From the NCBI GenBank assembly GCA_022539475.1, contig VCMS01000137.1:211483-275482 (forward strand): a stretch of DNA of 64,000 bases. Direction: 5' to 3'. Both the position numbers and the translations under genes were made by a program. The stretch is from Gracilaria domingensis. Its lineage: Eukaryota > Rhodophyta > Florideophyceae > Gracilariales > Gracilariaceae. The notes under the pieces were generated by a model, which saw only the letters and a program-made list of their open reading frames with translations, ran no database searches and was not told the origin of the DNA. This document shows positions 1 to 9,639 of this stretch, piece by piece (within the stretch, counting starts at the first letter, position 1; every line of letters starts with the position of its first letter).

Positions 1-1049
1 GCGCAAGATAGACGCGCAGCACCGCTAGTGACGGTAGGATGACCCTTGTGGGAAACTAGACGATGGAAGAATCGGCTAGGGGGTGCTTGAGGTTTTCCAC
101 GGTAAGCTCTGCCCGGCGGGAGATGCTTAAGTGCACCTCCTACGGACAGTAGCCTCTTGTCGAAAATAATAAACTATCTACCTATATTGGGGTCCCGAAG
201 GGCGACACGACAACTGTCACAACCCTACACGTGTGGGACCTCGAGGTGCACCCTTTGCACACTATCTAAATAAACTAATACTATGCACCCGTCAGGGCGG
301 TGCCTCTCACTGATCTGCACCCCATACCGTTGAAATAGATATCCACACTGTCTGTGGCTCGCCGAAACATTCCGATACCCACACCGATTTATCCCCTCTA
401 CCTTAGACAGTACGCTCAGATCGAGGCCACCGGAACTTACACCCGGCATTGCGCTTGCTCTATCAGAGGGTTTTACTGCTGCATCTGTCTCTACAAAGAG
501 CAGGTTTCGAACACCCTGTAGGTGCGCTTTCTGCGACGTGGCTCCTGTTTGCCCAGTCGTGGGATTGCACTACACTACCTGTACTAAATTGACAAATGAT
601 GTTACACTGTACTGGATTGGGCCCTACTACTCTACATGTAGAAATACTACTGCGTTAAGTTATTAACTGTAATGCTTTATTGCATTTCGAATATCTCCTT
701 GCGTGTTCAGAACTCTATAAAAGGGTCTCAAAGGCGTCTGAGGATGTCTCGACTCAATATAAAATTGAGTTTACCAATTTTATTTTTCAGTCAACCTTAC
801 GCACATATTTCAGGCCGTGAATACCAGTATATTACTTTTCTCGCAACGCTTTTACGCTTTAATAACTTGTGTGGTGCTTGTACATTTTGTACAAGAACTG
901 TTCTACTCAATGAAAAGCCGAGTACTCTTTAAATCGCACTTAGCGTGAACGGCAGTACCTTAGTGTGTACCAAAATCTCTTTTTTCGTCAGCGCGCTCCA
1001 CGGGAGGTTTGGATCGAATATTGGTGTCGATTGAGAGACGTGGTGCTAC
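1..1049. other. Left flank without recognisable gene
   Basis: Only short open frames occur here (the longest is about 106 codons, antisense around 1168-1488 and running into the LTR). None shows a recognisable motif or a convincing start context. I see no repeat, tRNA or rRNA. The last five bases (1045-1049, GCTAC) are the left target-site duplication of the element that follows. Confidence 0.6.
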
Positions 1050-1266
1050 TGTAAGAGAATTATAGTCAAACCCACTCATTTCAAATCACATCCGTTTAAT
1101 TCAAATTCATGAGAGTTCATGTTTGAATTCAAACATGAACTCGTCATTCTTTAGAGTACTTAAGGTGTTACTCTCTTATCCAAGTACTGAGAGGAGAGCT
1201 AACACTCATACATTGTAAACTGAGTTTCATCCAAACGAGAGGCTCCTGCTTGTCCACTCTCTTACA
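1050..1266 (+). repeat. 5' LTR of chromovirus
   Basis: 217-bp direct repeat with the same termini (TGTAAGAGA...TCTCTTACA) as the copy at 5821. It contains a perfect 30-bp palindrome at 1113-1142 centred on GAATTC. The terminal 9-mers are inverted repeats of each other. No obvious TATA box was seen. Confidence 0.97.
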
Positions 1267-1268
1267 AT

Positions 1269-1280
1269 TGGTAGCATCAG
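1269..1280 (+). other. Primer-binding site (initiator-Met type likely)
   Basis: TGGTAGCATCAG lies two bases after the 5' LTR. Its first eight bases match the TGGTAGCA start typical of sites complementary to initiator methionine tRNA, which many chromoviruses use. The primer assignment is inference, because the host tRNA is not in this window. Confidence 0.6.
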
Positions 1281-1310
1281 CTTTTGATTTCGGAACTACA
1301 ATCTTACACG

Positions 1311-2327
1311 ATGCGTCGTTCAACTCGAAATCACGATCCACAGGACAACGATTCTGTTCCCGCTTCAGAATCGTTGGCCCAACTCCAGCAACAAATTCAA
1401 CTACTTCAAGATACAGTCCAACAACAGGCCAATGTAATCCAGTCCCTGCAGAACACAGCTTCAAATTCGACTGTATCCAATGTAGCACAAATCAACACCA
1501 CCGGCTCGAACACGTTCAAGTCCCCACCGGTCCCTATGTTTTCCGGTAAACCAACTGATCGTACCACCGAGAAAGTCCAGAGCTTCTTTTATTCCATACA
1601 GAAGTACGGTGTATTGTGTAACTACACTCCAGAAAAGATGTTGGCTTTAGCCGAATGTCATTTTCAAGACCGCGCCGCTACTTGGATTATGCGTCTAGAG
1701 CGTGATGGAAAGAAACCATCTTCCATAGAAGAGCTTCGTGATGCAATGATCAAAGAATTCGTTCCAGCCAACGAAATTGCACAGGCACGAATCAAACTCA
1801 TGGAGATTCGTAGTGATGACTACAAGAAGTTAGAGGAATTCATCGCAAAATTCGAGGACCTCATTCTTCTATGCAGTACTCCCCCCAACGAGGCTTACAT
1901 TTATTTCTTTAACAGCCTCCCGAAATCCTACAAAGGAAAGTTCGCAGAGAAGTTTCCTAACTCTCAGCCACTTGACAGGTATGGTATCCCTGACATGCAA
2001 TCCGCATTTGAATATGCTCGGACATTAGAACTGTCTATGAGAATGTCCGCTAGTGGTTCGGCTACGACTCAGAAAGAGAAGAAGTCTAACAGCTTTCGCA
2101 ACAAAACTTCGAAGAATAGAGGATACAGTGCTGACGACAGACAATCCAATAAGTCTGAGAAAAGTGCAGATGCCCTCACATGGGGTCCTGCTCAGAAAGG
2201 CGAGGGGAAACTGTACCGCACTAACGATCGGTGCTGCATTTGCGGACGCAAACCATTCAGCGATCCCGATCATCCTTGTCGAAAAGATATCGAGAGACGC
2301 AGGCAAGAAAAGGAGTCAAAAAACTAG
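1311..2327 (+). CDS. gag: Gag protein of chromovirus
   Basis: Capsid/nucleocapsid precursor of about 338 residues. The ATG at 1311 is chosen because the open frame upstream begins only with a TTG inside the leader. The N-terminus is Gln-rich and probably coiled coil (residues about 20-60, LQQQIQLLQDTVQQQ). A retrotransposon Gag domain follows (about 90-250), with the usual W..R..L spacing and a segment reading LEEFIAKFEDLI. A single atypical zinc knuckle near the C-terminus has the spacing C-x2-C-x9-H-x-C (CICGRKPFSDPDHPC), longer than the classical CX2CX4HX4C. The tail is basic. The stop TAG directly follows a slippery heptamer, so protease and polymerase are probably made by -1 frameshifting from this frame. 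Confidence 0.9.
   Translation: MRRSTRNHDPQDNDSVPASESLAQLQQQIQLLQDTVQQQANVIQSLQNTASNSTVSNVAQINTTGSNTFKSPPVPMFSGKPTDRTTEKVQSFFYSIQKYGVLCNYTPEKMLALAECHFQDRAATWIMRLERDGKKPSSIEELRDAMIKEFVPANEIAQARIKLMEIRSDDYKKLEEFIAKFEDLILLCSTPPNEAYIYFFNSLPKSYKGKFAEKFPNSQPLDRYGIPDMQSAFEYARTLELSMRMSASGSATTQKEKKSNSFRNKTSKNRGYSADDRQSNKSEKSADALTWGPAQKGEGKLYRTNDRCCICGRKPFSDPDHPCRKDIERRRQEKESKN
2318..2324 (+). promoter_or_regulatory. -1 ribosomal frameshift heptamer A AAA AAC
   Basis: The heptamer is in the correct phase (A, AAA, AAC read in the gag frame) and is followed immediately by the gag stop TAG (2325-2327). A -1 slip here enters exactly the frame of the protease ORF. A AAA AAC is a classical X XXY YYZ slippery site. 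I did not establish a downstream pseudoknot. Confidence 0.75.
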
Positions 2328-3064
2328 CTCAGCCGCACTACAGTGCGGATATTAAGCGTGACTCACAAACGTCATGCTTGCACCTCTCTGCACTTCGTTT
2401 TGGAGAGGAAAGACGGTGGATGTACAACATCTCTCTTGACGGACATCCGCTTGACGCTGTAATCGATTCCTTTGCTTCACACAATTTTATGGCTTATCAT
2501 GATGCTAAAGCGTTGGGAATACACATCAATCCAGTTACTTCTCTTGAAGTGGAACTTGGAGACAGTTCGAAAACAGACGTGGTTGGCGAAGTATCAGCAG
2601 TACTGAATGTCAATGGACATCTTTCAAGAGAAAAAGTTTTTGTCATTCACATGAATGAAGATAATCAGAGTCCACTTCTTATTCTTGGACGAACGTGGTT
2701 AGAGATTCAGAACCCAGAGATAGATTGGAAGACAAATCAGTTCACCATCAAGAGACCCGACGGCACCAAAGTGATCGTGTCGTCAAAGCGAAATGATGGA
2801 AACAACAGTAACACTCCCTGTTTCAAAATGATGTCTTTCAAGAAACTCAAGAAAGTAATGAAGAGTGGTAACTGTGAGCTGTTTACAGCTCAGATTACGC
2901 AAGAGATGGCGAATAACATGAAGGATGTAGACTGTTCCGATTTCTTCAAACCTCTACTAAACGAGTTTAAAGATATTTTTCGTGAAGAACTTCCTCAAGA
3001 ACTTCCCTACACGAGGAATGGAGTTGGAGATAAACACCATGCCAGGGGCAAAACCACCCGTTAG
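2324..3064 (+). CDS. Aspartic protease and start of Pol of chromovirus
   Basis: This frame lies -1 relative to gag and is presumably entered by frameshift at 2318-2324, since it has no proper ATG near its start. It holds a retropepsin-like domain: an active-site-like stretch VIDSFASHNFM (Asp-Ser, but Phe where retropepsins usually have Gly) and the later ILGRTWL, corresponding to the family's hydrophobic-Gly flap-base motif. The protein continues into the linker before reverse transcriptase (FKDIFREELP) and then loses phase. The conserved linker resumes in the frame 1 nt away, at about 3009. The Gly-to-Phe change next to the catalytic Asp could affect activity. Assignment is by motif and position. 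Confidence 0.8.
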   Translation, partial: LAQPHYSADIKRDSQTSCLHLSALRFGEERRWMYNISLDGHPLDAVIDSFASHNFMAYHDAKALGIHINPVTSLEVELGDSSKTDVVGEVSAVLNVNGHLSREKVFVIHMNEDNQSPLLILGRTWLEIQNPEIDWKTNQFTIKRPDGTKVIVSSKRNDGNNSNTPCFKMMSFKKLKKVMKSGNCELFTAQITQEMANNMKDVDCSDFFKPLLNEFKDIFREELPQELPYTRNGVGDKHHARGKTTR

Positions 3065-5819
3065 GCCTGTGATTCGATTATCCACATCAGAACTCAAAGA
3101 GCTAAAGAAACAATTAACCAAGCTCTTAGAGAAAGGTCGAATTCGTCCTTCTACTTCACCTTACGGAGCGCCAGTCTTCTTCATCAAGAAAAAGAACGGA
3201 GACCTCAGAATGGTTTGCGATTATCGCGCATTGAACAAAATCACAGTGCCGGACGCTAATCCGATTCCCCTCATCAATGAAACGCTCGACCAAATCTCAG
3301 GAGCAAAGATATTCTCCCAAATAGATTTAATCTGGGGATATCATCAGATGAGGATAAAAGACGAACATTGCCATAAGACTGCAATTCGAACAAGGTTTGG
3401 TTCCTTTGAATGGAAAGTCATGTGTTTCGGACTTCGAAATGCACCTGCTGCGTTTACGAGAATGCTGTCAAACTTGCTACATGAACTGTATGGTGAATGT
3501 ATGGTTCTTTACTTGGACGATATTTTAATCTACAGCAAAACTGAGCATGAACACAGAGAACACCTCCGAAAGCTCTTCAAGATTTTACGAAAGAACAAAA
3601 TCTACATCAGACCAAGCAAATGTCGCTTTGGTGCTACTGAGGTAGAATATTTAGGATACACTGTGAATGATGAAGGAATCACTACTCAAGGGCGATTGAT
3701 CAAAGCAATTACGGATTGGCCTACTCCGAAATCAGTGAAGGAAGTCCAGCGTTTCCTCGGTCTTACGAACTTTTACAGGAGATTCATTCGAAACTACGCT
3801 TCAATTATACGTCCTGTATCAGACATCATTCGACATAAATCATTCAAGTGGACACAAGAGCATGAGCATTCATTCGATAAGCTCAAGCAGGCTATGACGT
3901 CGGCACCAGTACTTCGGCACCCCTCATCAGAAACAGATTTTGTACTCACGACAGATGCTTCCAAATACGCCGTTGGGGCCACACTGGAACAGAATGGACA
4001 TCCAGTGGCTTACTTATCGCATCGGCTGTCCGATACAGAAATGCGATGGGACACTGGAGACCAAGAACTTCTTGCAGTTATGATCGCTCTCAGAGAATGG
4101 GTGGTTTATCTACGTGACAGGCCTTTCATTCTGCGTACTGATCACGAACCCATACGCTATTTGCAGTCGAAACCAAAACTATCTGGACGCCAAATGAGAT
4201 GGCTCGATGAATTACAGAGCTTTGATTTTGAAGTTCAACACATCTCAGGTTCAAAGAACGGTGCAGCTGACGCACTCAGTCGCTGCGTCTTGCGAGCTCA
4301 ACTCAAGGCCTTACGCATGAGAGAAAGTGGCCTACTTGAAGACATCAAGGAAGCGTACAAGGGTGAATCTTGGGCCACGGAGCTCTTCAGAGTAATACGA
4401 GATCTCGAGAAACCGACTACACGAAAGGTAGAACGTCTCTTTAGGAACTATATCATTGAGAAAGATGTTCTGTACTGGATTGGTTCAGGGCTCAGACGAG
4501 TCTATGTACCAAACGCTTCTGGACTACGATGCAAAATAATCCGAATGATGCATGAACCCTCACACTTTGCCACAGAGAAGACGTACTACAGCTGTACTAG
4601 GCATTTCTACTGGAACAATATGTACAAAGATATCCAGATGTTCATTGCCGCATGCTTCGAATGTCAGACGAACAGGAACACAAACACAACACGGCAAGGT
4701 CTGCTGCAGCCCCATCTCATTCCGGAACAGTGTTGGGACGTCGTCACCACAGATTTTGTTACAGGGTTCCCAACCACTGAAGCTGGTCATGACTGTGTAC
4801 TTGTTGTTGTTGAGAAACTTTCCAAACGTGCTATCTTCATCCCAACAAAAAAGACCATTTCGACACCTGACGTCTTTCGTATCTTCATGGATCACGTTTT
4901 TTCCAAACACGGTGTTCCGAAGAAGATAATACTTGACAGAGATGCTTTATTCAAGTCAAACTATTTTCGTGGAATGGCAGAACTCCTTAATGTTTCTGTT
5001 AATATGGCAACAAAGGACCATCGACAGACAGACGGTCAATCGGAGAACATGATCAAAGCGCTTGTCGAAATGCTGCGACACTGCATCCAACAACATCCGA
5101 CAAAGTGGGACCATATGCTAAGCGAACTCGAGTACGAATACAATGCATCCAAGAATAAGAGCACAGGACTGAGTCCGTTTGAGGTCGACGTAGGAAGAAT
5201 TCCGCACTCCGACTTAACACGACATCTTCAGAGTTGTACCACACAATGTCAGTCTGCATTTGATGACCTGGAAACGCGAAGAGCTTTTAGACAGCTGGCC
5301 AAGGACAAATTGCAAACTGCGTTTGCCAATCAGAGGTTTTATGCAAACAAGAATCGTGTCGATACCAAACTAGAAGTAGGAGATCTTATTTTACTGCGTG
5401 TCGAAGGCACAGGAGTTTCTTCAAGAAGTGAATTACCAGAAAAGTGCCAACCCAAGTTCATGGGTCCGCTCAGAGTTCAAAAGGTTTTGGGTCCTGTGAC
5501 ATATCAAATCGAGCTACCGCCGTCAATGAAGAAGGCTCACAATGTATTTCATATCTCAAAATTGAAGAAATACGTACGCTTGAAAGACGACAAGAAGTCA
5601 TTGGAAATCGTTATTGACTCAAAAAAAACTGTAGAACAAGAAGTAGCGAGTATTCTAGACAAACGACGCAAGCGCCGCAAAGTGGAATACCTTGTACAGT
5701 TTGAAGGAGACACTGTACAGAAAGCAATTTGGATGCCAAAGTCGCATCTACGCCACTGCAAGGAGCTGATTCAAAAGTTTGAGTCGTTGCCGAGGTCGTC
5801 AACTTCAAAAAGGGGGTGA
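2982..5819 (+). CDS. pol: Pol: RT, RNase H, integrase, chromodomain
   Basis: Open frame of 945 codons. It starts with GTG, so initiation here is unlikely and true Pol sense begins about 3009 after a frame step. Domains in order: reverse transcriptase (residues about 30-205) with SQIDLIWGYHQ and the catalytic YLDD box at about 177; RNase H (about 320-440) with TTDASKYAVGA and the closing DALSR; integrase zinc domain H-H-C-C (about 520-560, ending CFEC); integrase core with the acidic triad in TTDFVTGFP, LDRDALF and DGQSEN. The C-terminal chromodomain (about 885-935) carries VEYLVQFEG and WMPKSHL, the chromovirus hallmark thought to guide integration to chromatin. The stop TGA at 5817 abuts the polypurine tract and LTR. 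Confidence 0.93.
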   Translation: MKNFLKNFPTRGMELEINTMPGAKPPVRPVIRLSTSELKELKKQLTKLLEKGRIRPSTSPYGAPVFFIKKKNGDLRMVCDYRALNKITVPDANPIPLINETLDQISGAKIFSQIDLIWGYHQMRIKDEHCHKTAIRTRFGSFEWKVMCFGLRNAPAAFTRMLSNLLHELYGECMVLYLDDILIYSKTEHEHREHLRKLFKILRKNKIYIRPSKCRFGATEVEYLGYTVNDEGITTQGRLIKAITDWPTPKSVKEVQRFLGLTNFYRRFIRNYASIIRPVSDIIRHKSFKWTQEHEHSFDKLKQAMTSAPVLRHPSSETDFVLTTDASKYAVGATLEQNGHPVAYLSHRLSDTEMRWDTGDQELLAVMIALREWVVYLRDRPFILRTDHEPIRYLQSKPKLSGRQMRWLDELQSFDFEVQHISGSKNGAADALSRCVLRAQLKALRMRESGLLEDIKEAYKGESWATELFRVIRDLEKPTTRKVERLFRNYIIEKDVLYWIGSGLRRVYVPNASGLRCKIIRMMHEPSHFATEKTYYSCTRHFYWNNMYKDIQMFIAACFECQTNRNTNTTRQGLLQPHLIPEQCWDVVTTDFVTGFPTTEAGHDCVLVVVEKLSKRAIFIPTKKTISTPDVFRIFMDHVFSKHGVPKKIILDRDALFKSNYFRGMAELLNVSVNMATKDHRQTDGQSENMIKALVEMLRHCIQQHPTKWDHMLSELEYEYNASKNKSTGLSPFEVDVGRIPHSDLTRHLQSCTTQCQSAFDDLETRRAFRQLAKDKLQTAFANQRFYANKNRVDTKLEVGDLILLRVEGTGVSSRSELPEKCQPKFMGPLRVQKVLGPVTYQIELPPSMKKAHNVFHISKLKKYVRLKDDKKSLEIVIDSKKTVEQEVASILDKRRKRRKVEYLVQFEGDTVQKAIWMPKSHLRHCKELIQKFESLPRSSTSKRG
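5807..5816 (+). other. Polypurine tract of chromovirus
   Basis: AAAAAGGGGG ends four bases before the 3' LTR and overlaps the last codons of pol. Its position and composition fit the plus-strand primer of LTR retrotransposons. Confidence 0.8.
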
Positions 5820-5820
5820 A

Positions 5821-6037
5821 TGTAAGAGAATTATAGTCAAACCCACTCATTTCAAATCACATCCGTTTAATTCAAATTCATGAGAGTTCATGTTTGAATT
5901 CAAACATGAACTCGTCATTCTTTAGAGTACGTAAGGTGTTACTCTCTTCTCTAAGTACTGAGAGGAGAGCTAACAATCATACATTGTAAACTGAGTTTCA
6001 TCCAAACGAGAGGCTCCTGCTTGTCCACTCTCTTACA
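5821..6037 (+). repeat. 3' LTR of chromovirus
   Basis: 217 bp, about 98% identical by eye to the 5' LTR. The differences I see cluster at about 5937-5993. The 30-bp palindrome recurs at 5884-5913. Followed by the GCTAC target duplication at 6038-6042. Confidence 0.97.
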
Positions 6038-6042
6038 GCTAC

Positions 6043-7040
6043 ACGGACTTTGCATCTGGGGAAAACGCTCTCCGTCCGGTTTTTTGAGTGCTTTGTAACG
6101 TAATTTGCAAGAGACTTGCTCGAGGTACGTAGTGAAAATGATTTTTTAGTTAGTATCTATTTCTTAGAGAGCCCTGTAAGAAGTGTATAACCTTGTCTCG
6201 GAGCGCTCAAAGATAAGTCTGATTGCAGAATATGCGTGCAGTTTGTTGTCGTCCGTTGTTTGATATCTTTTGGTTGGCAATTATGACGCCTCTAGCTCTA
6301 TTTTTTTTTGCTTTCGGATCTTTCTTTTTAAAGATGTCACGGTTATTAGCTTTGTGGATTCTGTAAATACGTTGGTTCTTTTTTTGTAGCTGGGTTTTCT
6401 ATCTTGAACCACTTTTTGATGCTAGAGGCACCCGCAAAGGTCTGTAAACTCCCACGTCGTTTGCCACCAAAAAAAAATACCTCCAGATCAACATTGACGG
6501 AGAGTGCAATGGTATAGGCAGAGTACAAGGATTTGAACAACTCTTTCTTGGCAGTGTAAATCTTCTTTTTATGAACTCTTCTTTGTAAGTTTGATCTCGT
6601 TTGTTCAAGAACATAAGGGGAAGAAGTTTATGTTTTATTATTTTGTTGGTCTGAGTACAAGTGATGATAGGTGAAAGGACGAATGTTTACTGGGATTCTG
6701 TGATTATCGAGTGGTAATCATGCACTACAGATGCTTCATCGCAAATTTTTGCTCTTCTTTTCAGGAGAGCAGGGTGAGGCGGCAGCACGAAGTTCTGTGT
6801 AATCTACGCGAAATAGTGGTGACACAAAATGTGTTTTCAGGAGGCGTCCGCTAACTGACATTTCGCGCTATTCTGGGTTCGTAATGAGAAGGCTACGTGT
6901 AGAGAGCTTTAAACTTAATTCCTGGCCCCCTTCGCCAGTGTATTATCCTACTGTACAGAATGAATCGATGCTACCTAAAACTGCATCGTCCTCACATTCA
7001 TGTCTTATCAGATTCCCACGTCTGATCATCCATAATCATG
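6043..7040. other. Intergenic, no gene seen
   Basis: AT-rich with homopolymer runs. Open frames are under 75 codons and carry no motif. It includes the 3' side of the minus-strand gene that ends at 7041. Confidence 0.5.
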
Positions 7041-8567
7041 TCACAAACCATTCAATGCCTGTTCTCTGTCCGTGGTGAAACTTTCGACTTTCCTTCTCAC
7101 GTCGAACTCTCTTTTCACGTTCACAATACCTGGCATAGTCTCGCTGCCATCCTCCAAGACCAACACAACCCTTCCCATCTCTCTATTAAGATCTTCGAGA
7201 CCTTCATTATACTGTAACCAGTGTTCAGCAATCCCTCGCACCGTCCCGAGGTCTCCCTTCAGATTCATTCTTTTTCTGGATCTGCCAAGTACAAACTTGG
7301 CGATTAAGAAAAACAGAGTGCCGCAAAAAAGTAACACGATTCCCCAAACGTTCAAAGTGGGCACCGTAATATTCTCAATCCCAACCTCAATCCTCAAGGA
7401 GTGATACCCATCCACACTTATGTTCTCTATCATGCGACCGGAGAGAACAGCCAAAATACCTAGTTCACGGTATGTGTGCATCCCATTGTTTTGTCCCACC
7501 ATCCACGGCAAGAATCGAAGAATCCTCAAGTCCTTGAATGACTGCACACTATCCACCGCGACAGACATGACAAGTTGAAAGCCATTACCAGCTTCAATAT
7601 CGTCGAATAAACCCAAGACAACTCTGTTATTCGCGATCGGCACCAAACATACTTCCGGAGTGAAGTTGCCCATCTCCAGCTCCCCAGTTTCCTCATCCTT
7701 CTGCCATCGCACAATCATGAGACATTCAAGAGTTGTTCCATTTCCGACAGTGAACGAAGCGGTATGAAAAGCCCTGGGTTTCTTTTCGTTGCTTCTCCCG
7801 CTTAACGCTTTCCAAGATCCCTCGACGAGAGAATCACGGTCAAAGTTCACAGCCAAAAAGCTGTAGTTCTGAGAGGAACCGATGCTCAGGTCACCTATTT
7901 CCGTCAAAGGAAATGTTTCCTCAGTCTGTTCCACGTCCCGACCAACTCTAAGTTCTGAGGCATTCCAGATGTTTGTACCAGCGACATCGCTCGCCAGAAA
8001 GCTGGATTTCTCGAGATCATCTTCTACATGCTGAGGATCCGAAAAGTTTGAAGGGCATAATGCTGCTTTTCCCAGACCATGGAACTCGGTGGAATTTGTC
8101 ATATTGAATATAACGGGGTGGTACCACTTCCTATCGACGCTGTAGCAAGTGTTCTCTACTCTTTCCAGCGCAAAGCGCATCTTTAGCATGTAGAACGGAT
8201 TACTCTGAAGCAGGGAGCTCGCGTTTGATGCCTGTTCTGAAACCCGGGCCAGTTCAGTCCTACGAATCCACACTGACTCGGCTCCCGTCGAGAACTCAAG
8301 GGCCATTTCCAGGATCGAGATAGAAATCACAATCAAGAATATAGTCAAGCCACTTCGAGATTTTCTGAGCTTCACACCTCGATGGTATCGCAGTCGAACG
8401 GACGAGTCGACCGGACGAGCCCATCCACGGTTCAAGAGGTTTCTGGCAGTTGTGTAGCCACAAATGGTATCGAGAAGGATATCAGCGGCAAAGCTTATCG
8501 TGAGGGACATAACGACGTATTTGAGAACGTTGAACACATTTGGATCAAGAAACTCGAGGGCAACCAT
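7041..8567 (-). CDS. Hypothetical multi-pass membrane protein
   Basis: Intact 508-codon single-exon frame with a genuine ATG and a TATA-like element about 75 bp upstream. I do not recognise the family. Visible features: hydrophobic segments at about residues 12-35 (VVMSLTISFAADILL), about 75-95 (LTIFLIVISISILEMAL) and about 420-445 (VWGIVLLFCGTLFFLIAKFVLG). A large region between the second and third segments (about 95-415) carries several N-x-S/T sites (NMTNST, NYS, NGT), suggesting a lumenal or extracellular domain. A charged cytoplasmic tail of about 60 residues follows. The layout resembles the C-terminal half of the protein at 25495-27567 (membrane segment, glycosylation-rich ectodomain, membrane segment, short tail), so the two may belong to one expanded family. 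That relation is inference from architecture only. Confidence 0.75.
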   Translation of the reverse strand: MVALEFLDPNVFNVLKYVVMSLTISFAADILLDTICGYTTARNLLNRGWARPVDSSVRLRYHRGVKLRKSRSGLTIFLIVISISILEMALEFSTGAESVWIRRTELARVSEQASNASSLLQSNPFYMLKMRFALERVENTCYSVDRKWYHPVIFNMTNSTEFHGLGKAALCPSNFSDPQHVEDDLEKSSFLASDVAGTNIWNASELRVGRDVEQTEETFPLTEIGDLSIGSSQNYSFLAVNFDRDSLVEGSWKALSGRSNEKKPRAFHTASFTVGNGTTLECLMIVRWQKDEETGELEMGNFTPEVCLVPIANNRVVLGLFDDIEAGNGFQLVMSVAVDSVQSFKDLRILRFLPWMVGQNNGMHTYRELGILAVLSGRMIENISVDGYHSLRIEVGIENITVPTLNVWGIVLLFCGTLFFLIAKFVLGRSRKRMNLKGDLGTVRGIAEHWLQYNEGLEDLNREMGRVVLVLEDGSETMPGIVNVKREFDVRRKVESFTTDREQALNGL

Positions 8568-8637
8568 CTTTGGCCGGGTGAATGATCGAGGACTGGGTCC
8601 ATTCCGAAGCTGTCTCTTTCAGAGGGCTTCATGGACT

Positions 8638-8646
8638 CATATATAG
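8638..8646 (-). promoter_or_regulatory. TATA-like box for the gene at 7041-8567
   Basis: CTATATATG on the minus strand, about 75 bp upstream of the ATG at 8567, in otherwise mixed sequence. The spacing fits a core promoter with a short 5' UTR. Confidence 0.4.
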
Positions 8647-9639
8647 CCGATCATGAATCGTGCGGAGAGCGGTAGTATCCAGAGCTGCTGGATGTATACA
8701 TCCTCGCTGGCTTTTACTTGCTGGCAGCTTCGGCGTGTTTTCATCGAGGCATGGTCACCAGCAAATCCCTTTAGGCTCGCAGGCGAGCCTCTGCACCGGC
8801 AGTTAGCCCAGAAAAGTCATCAAATAGTACTCGACACAGATTGTGTAGCGCATATGAAGTTCCTTTTCGTGCTAAACACCTTGTCTATCATTGTTGGTTT
8901 CGTAATGCCGCCTTGCCTCAAGGCTCGATTCTGGGTTTGGTGAGAAGCTCATGAGAAACTCAACAATGACGCGCGATACGTCGTACATGAGACCTCAACG
9001 AATTTGTGGCTGGACTCATTGTGTTGTACTTTGATGCGGCTGGCTAACAACGTGTTGTTAGCATAGAAACATTTTAGTTATTCTAAATGTATGAGCGGGA
9101 TGCACACAGTGAGACCGAACCGGCGGTGTCGCGGTGTGGATCATGCACATACATGAATTTTTTCTGAGGATAAGGCGTATGCTAAATGCGGGCTAAATGC
9201 GGGCTAAATGCGGGCTAAATGGGGACTTTTGGCGACGTGACGGTGGCGTACGTGTCTGGAATCTCTTGTAATATGTCGGACGCTATGTAACCGTGCTGTG
9301 ATTTTGGCTGTACACTTCGCAAAGGGGAAAGAGCGTTTGGAGCGAGAGCGTCTGGAGGTAGTTGACATTTTCGTTCACCCCTTGCCCTTGTTGAGCCAAC
9401 GAAACGGGCAGATTTTTTCTGAGAGCTTTTGGCAGCAATTGACACACATACGATCGCTTCACACTTTATTTATTGTGACGCCACACAGGAGTGCTCCGGA
9501 ACGAGATTGTGTTGTTCAAGTGATTGAGGACCAGAACTGCACCTAATCCAGCAATGATTGAGCAAATCAGATTGGTCACAATTGCAATGTGAGAAGCATC
9601 GGGGGTGAAACAACGGCTTGCCGGCAACGATGTTTGAGA
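8647..9639. other. Intergenic, no gene seen apart from a short tandem repeat
   Basis: Contains the upstream region of the minus-strand gene at 7041-8567 and a short tandem repeat at 9181-9223. Open frames of up to about 96 codons carry no recognisable motif. Confidence 0.45.
9181..9223 (+). repeat. Short tandem repeat, 11-bp unit x about 4
   Basis: Four successive copies of GCTAAATGCGG, the last one altered. The run is too short and has no spacers, so it is a simple tandem repeat. Confidence 0.85.

Larger units (their letters stand above)
1050..6037 (+). mobile_element. Complete Ty3/gypsy chromovirus LTR retrotransposon
   Basis: A 4988-bp element bounded by two 217-bp LTRs (1050-1266 and 5821-6037) that start TGTAAGAGA and end TCTCTTACA. 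It is flanked by a perfect 5-bp target duplication GCTAC (1045-1049 and 6038-6042). The internal order is primer-binding site, gag, protease, reverse transcriptase, RNase H, integrase, chromodomain, polypurine tract. The C-terminal chromodomain places it with the chromoviruses. The two LTRs differ at about four positions, so the insertion is young but not brand new. Coding is split over three frames: a -1 step after gag and a second step between protease and reverse transcriptase. Confidence 0.97.

Noticed and set aside
225-449. 74-codon minus-strand frame near the left edge
   Set aside because: Short, no motif, non-coding-like composition.
9181-9223. Short repeats considered as a CRISPR-like array
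   Set aside because: 11-bp units abut without spacers, and the context is eukaryotic. Simple tandem repeat.
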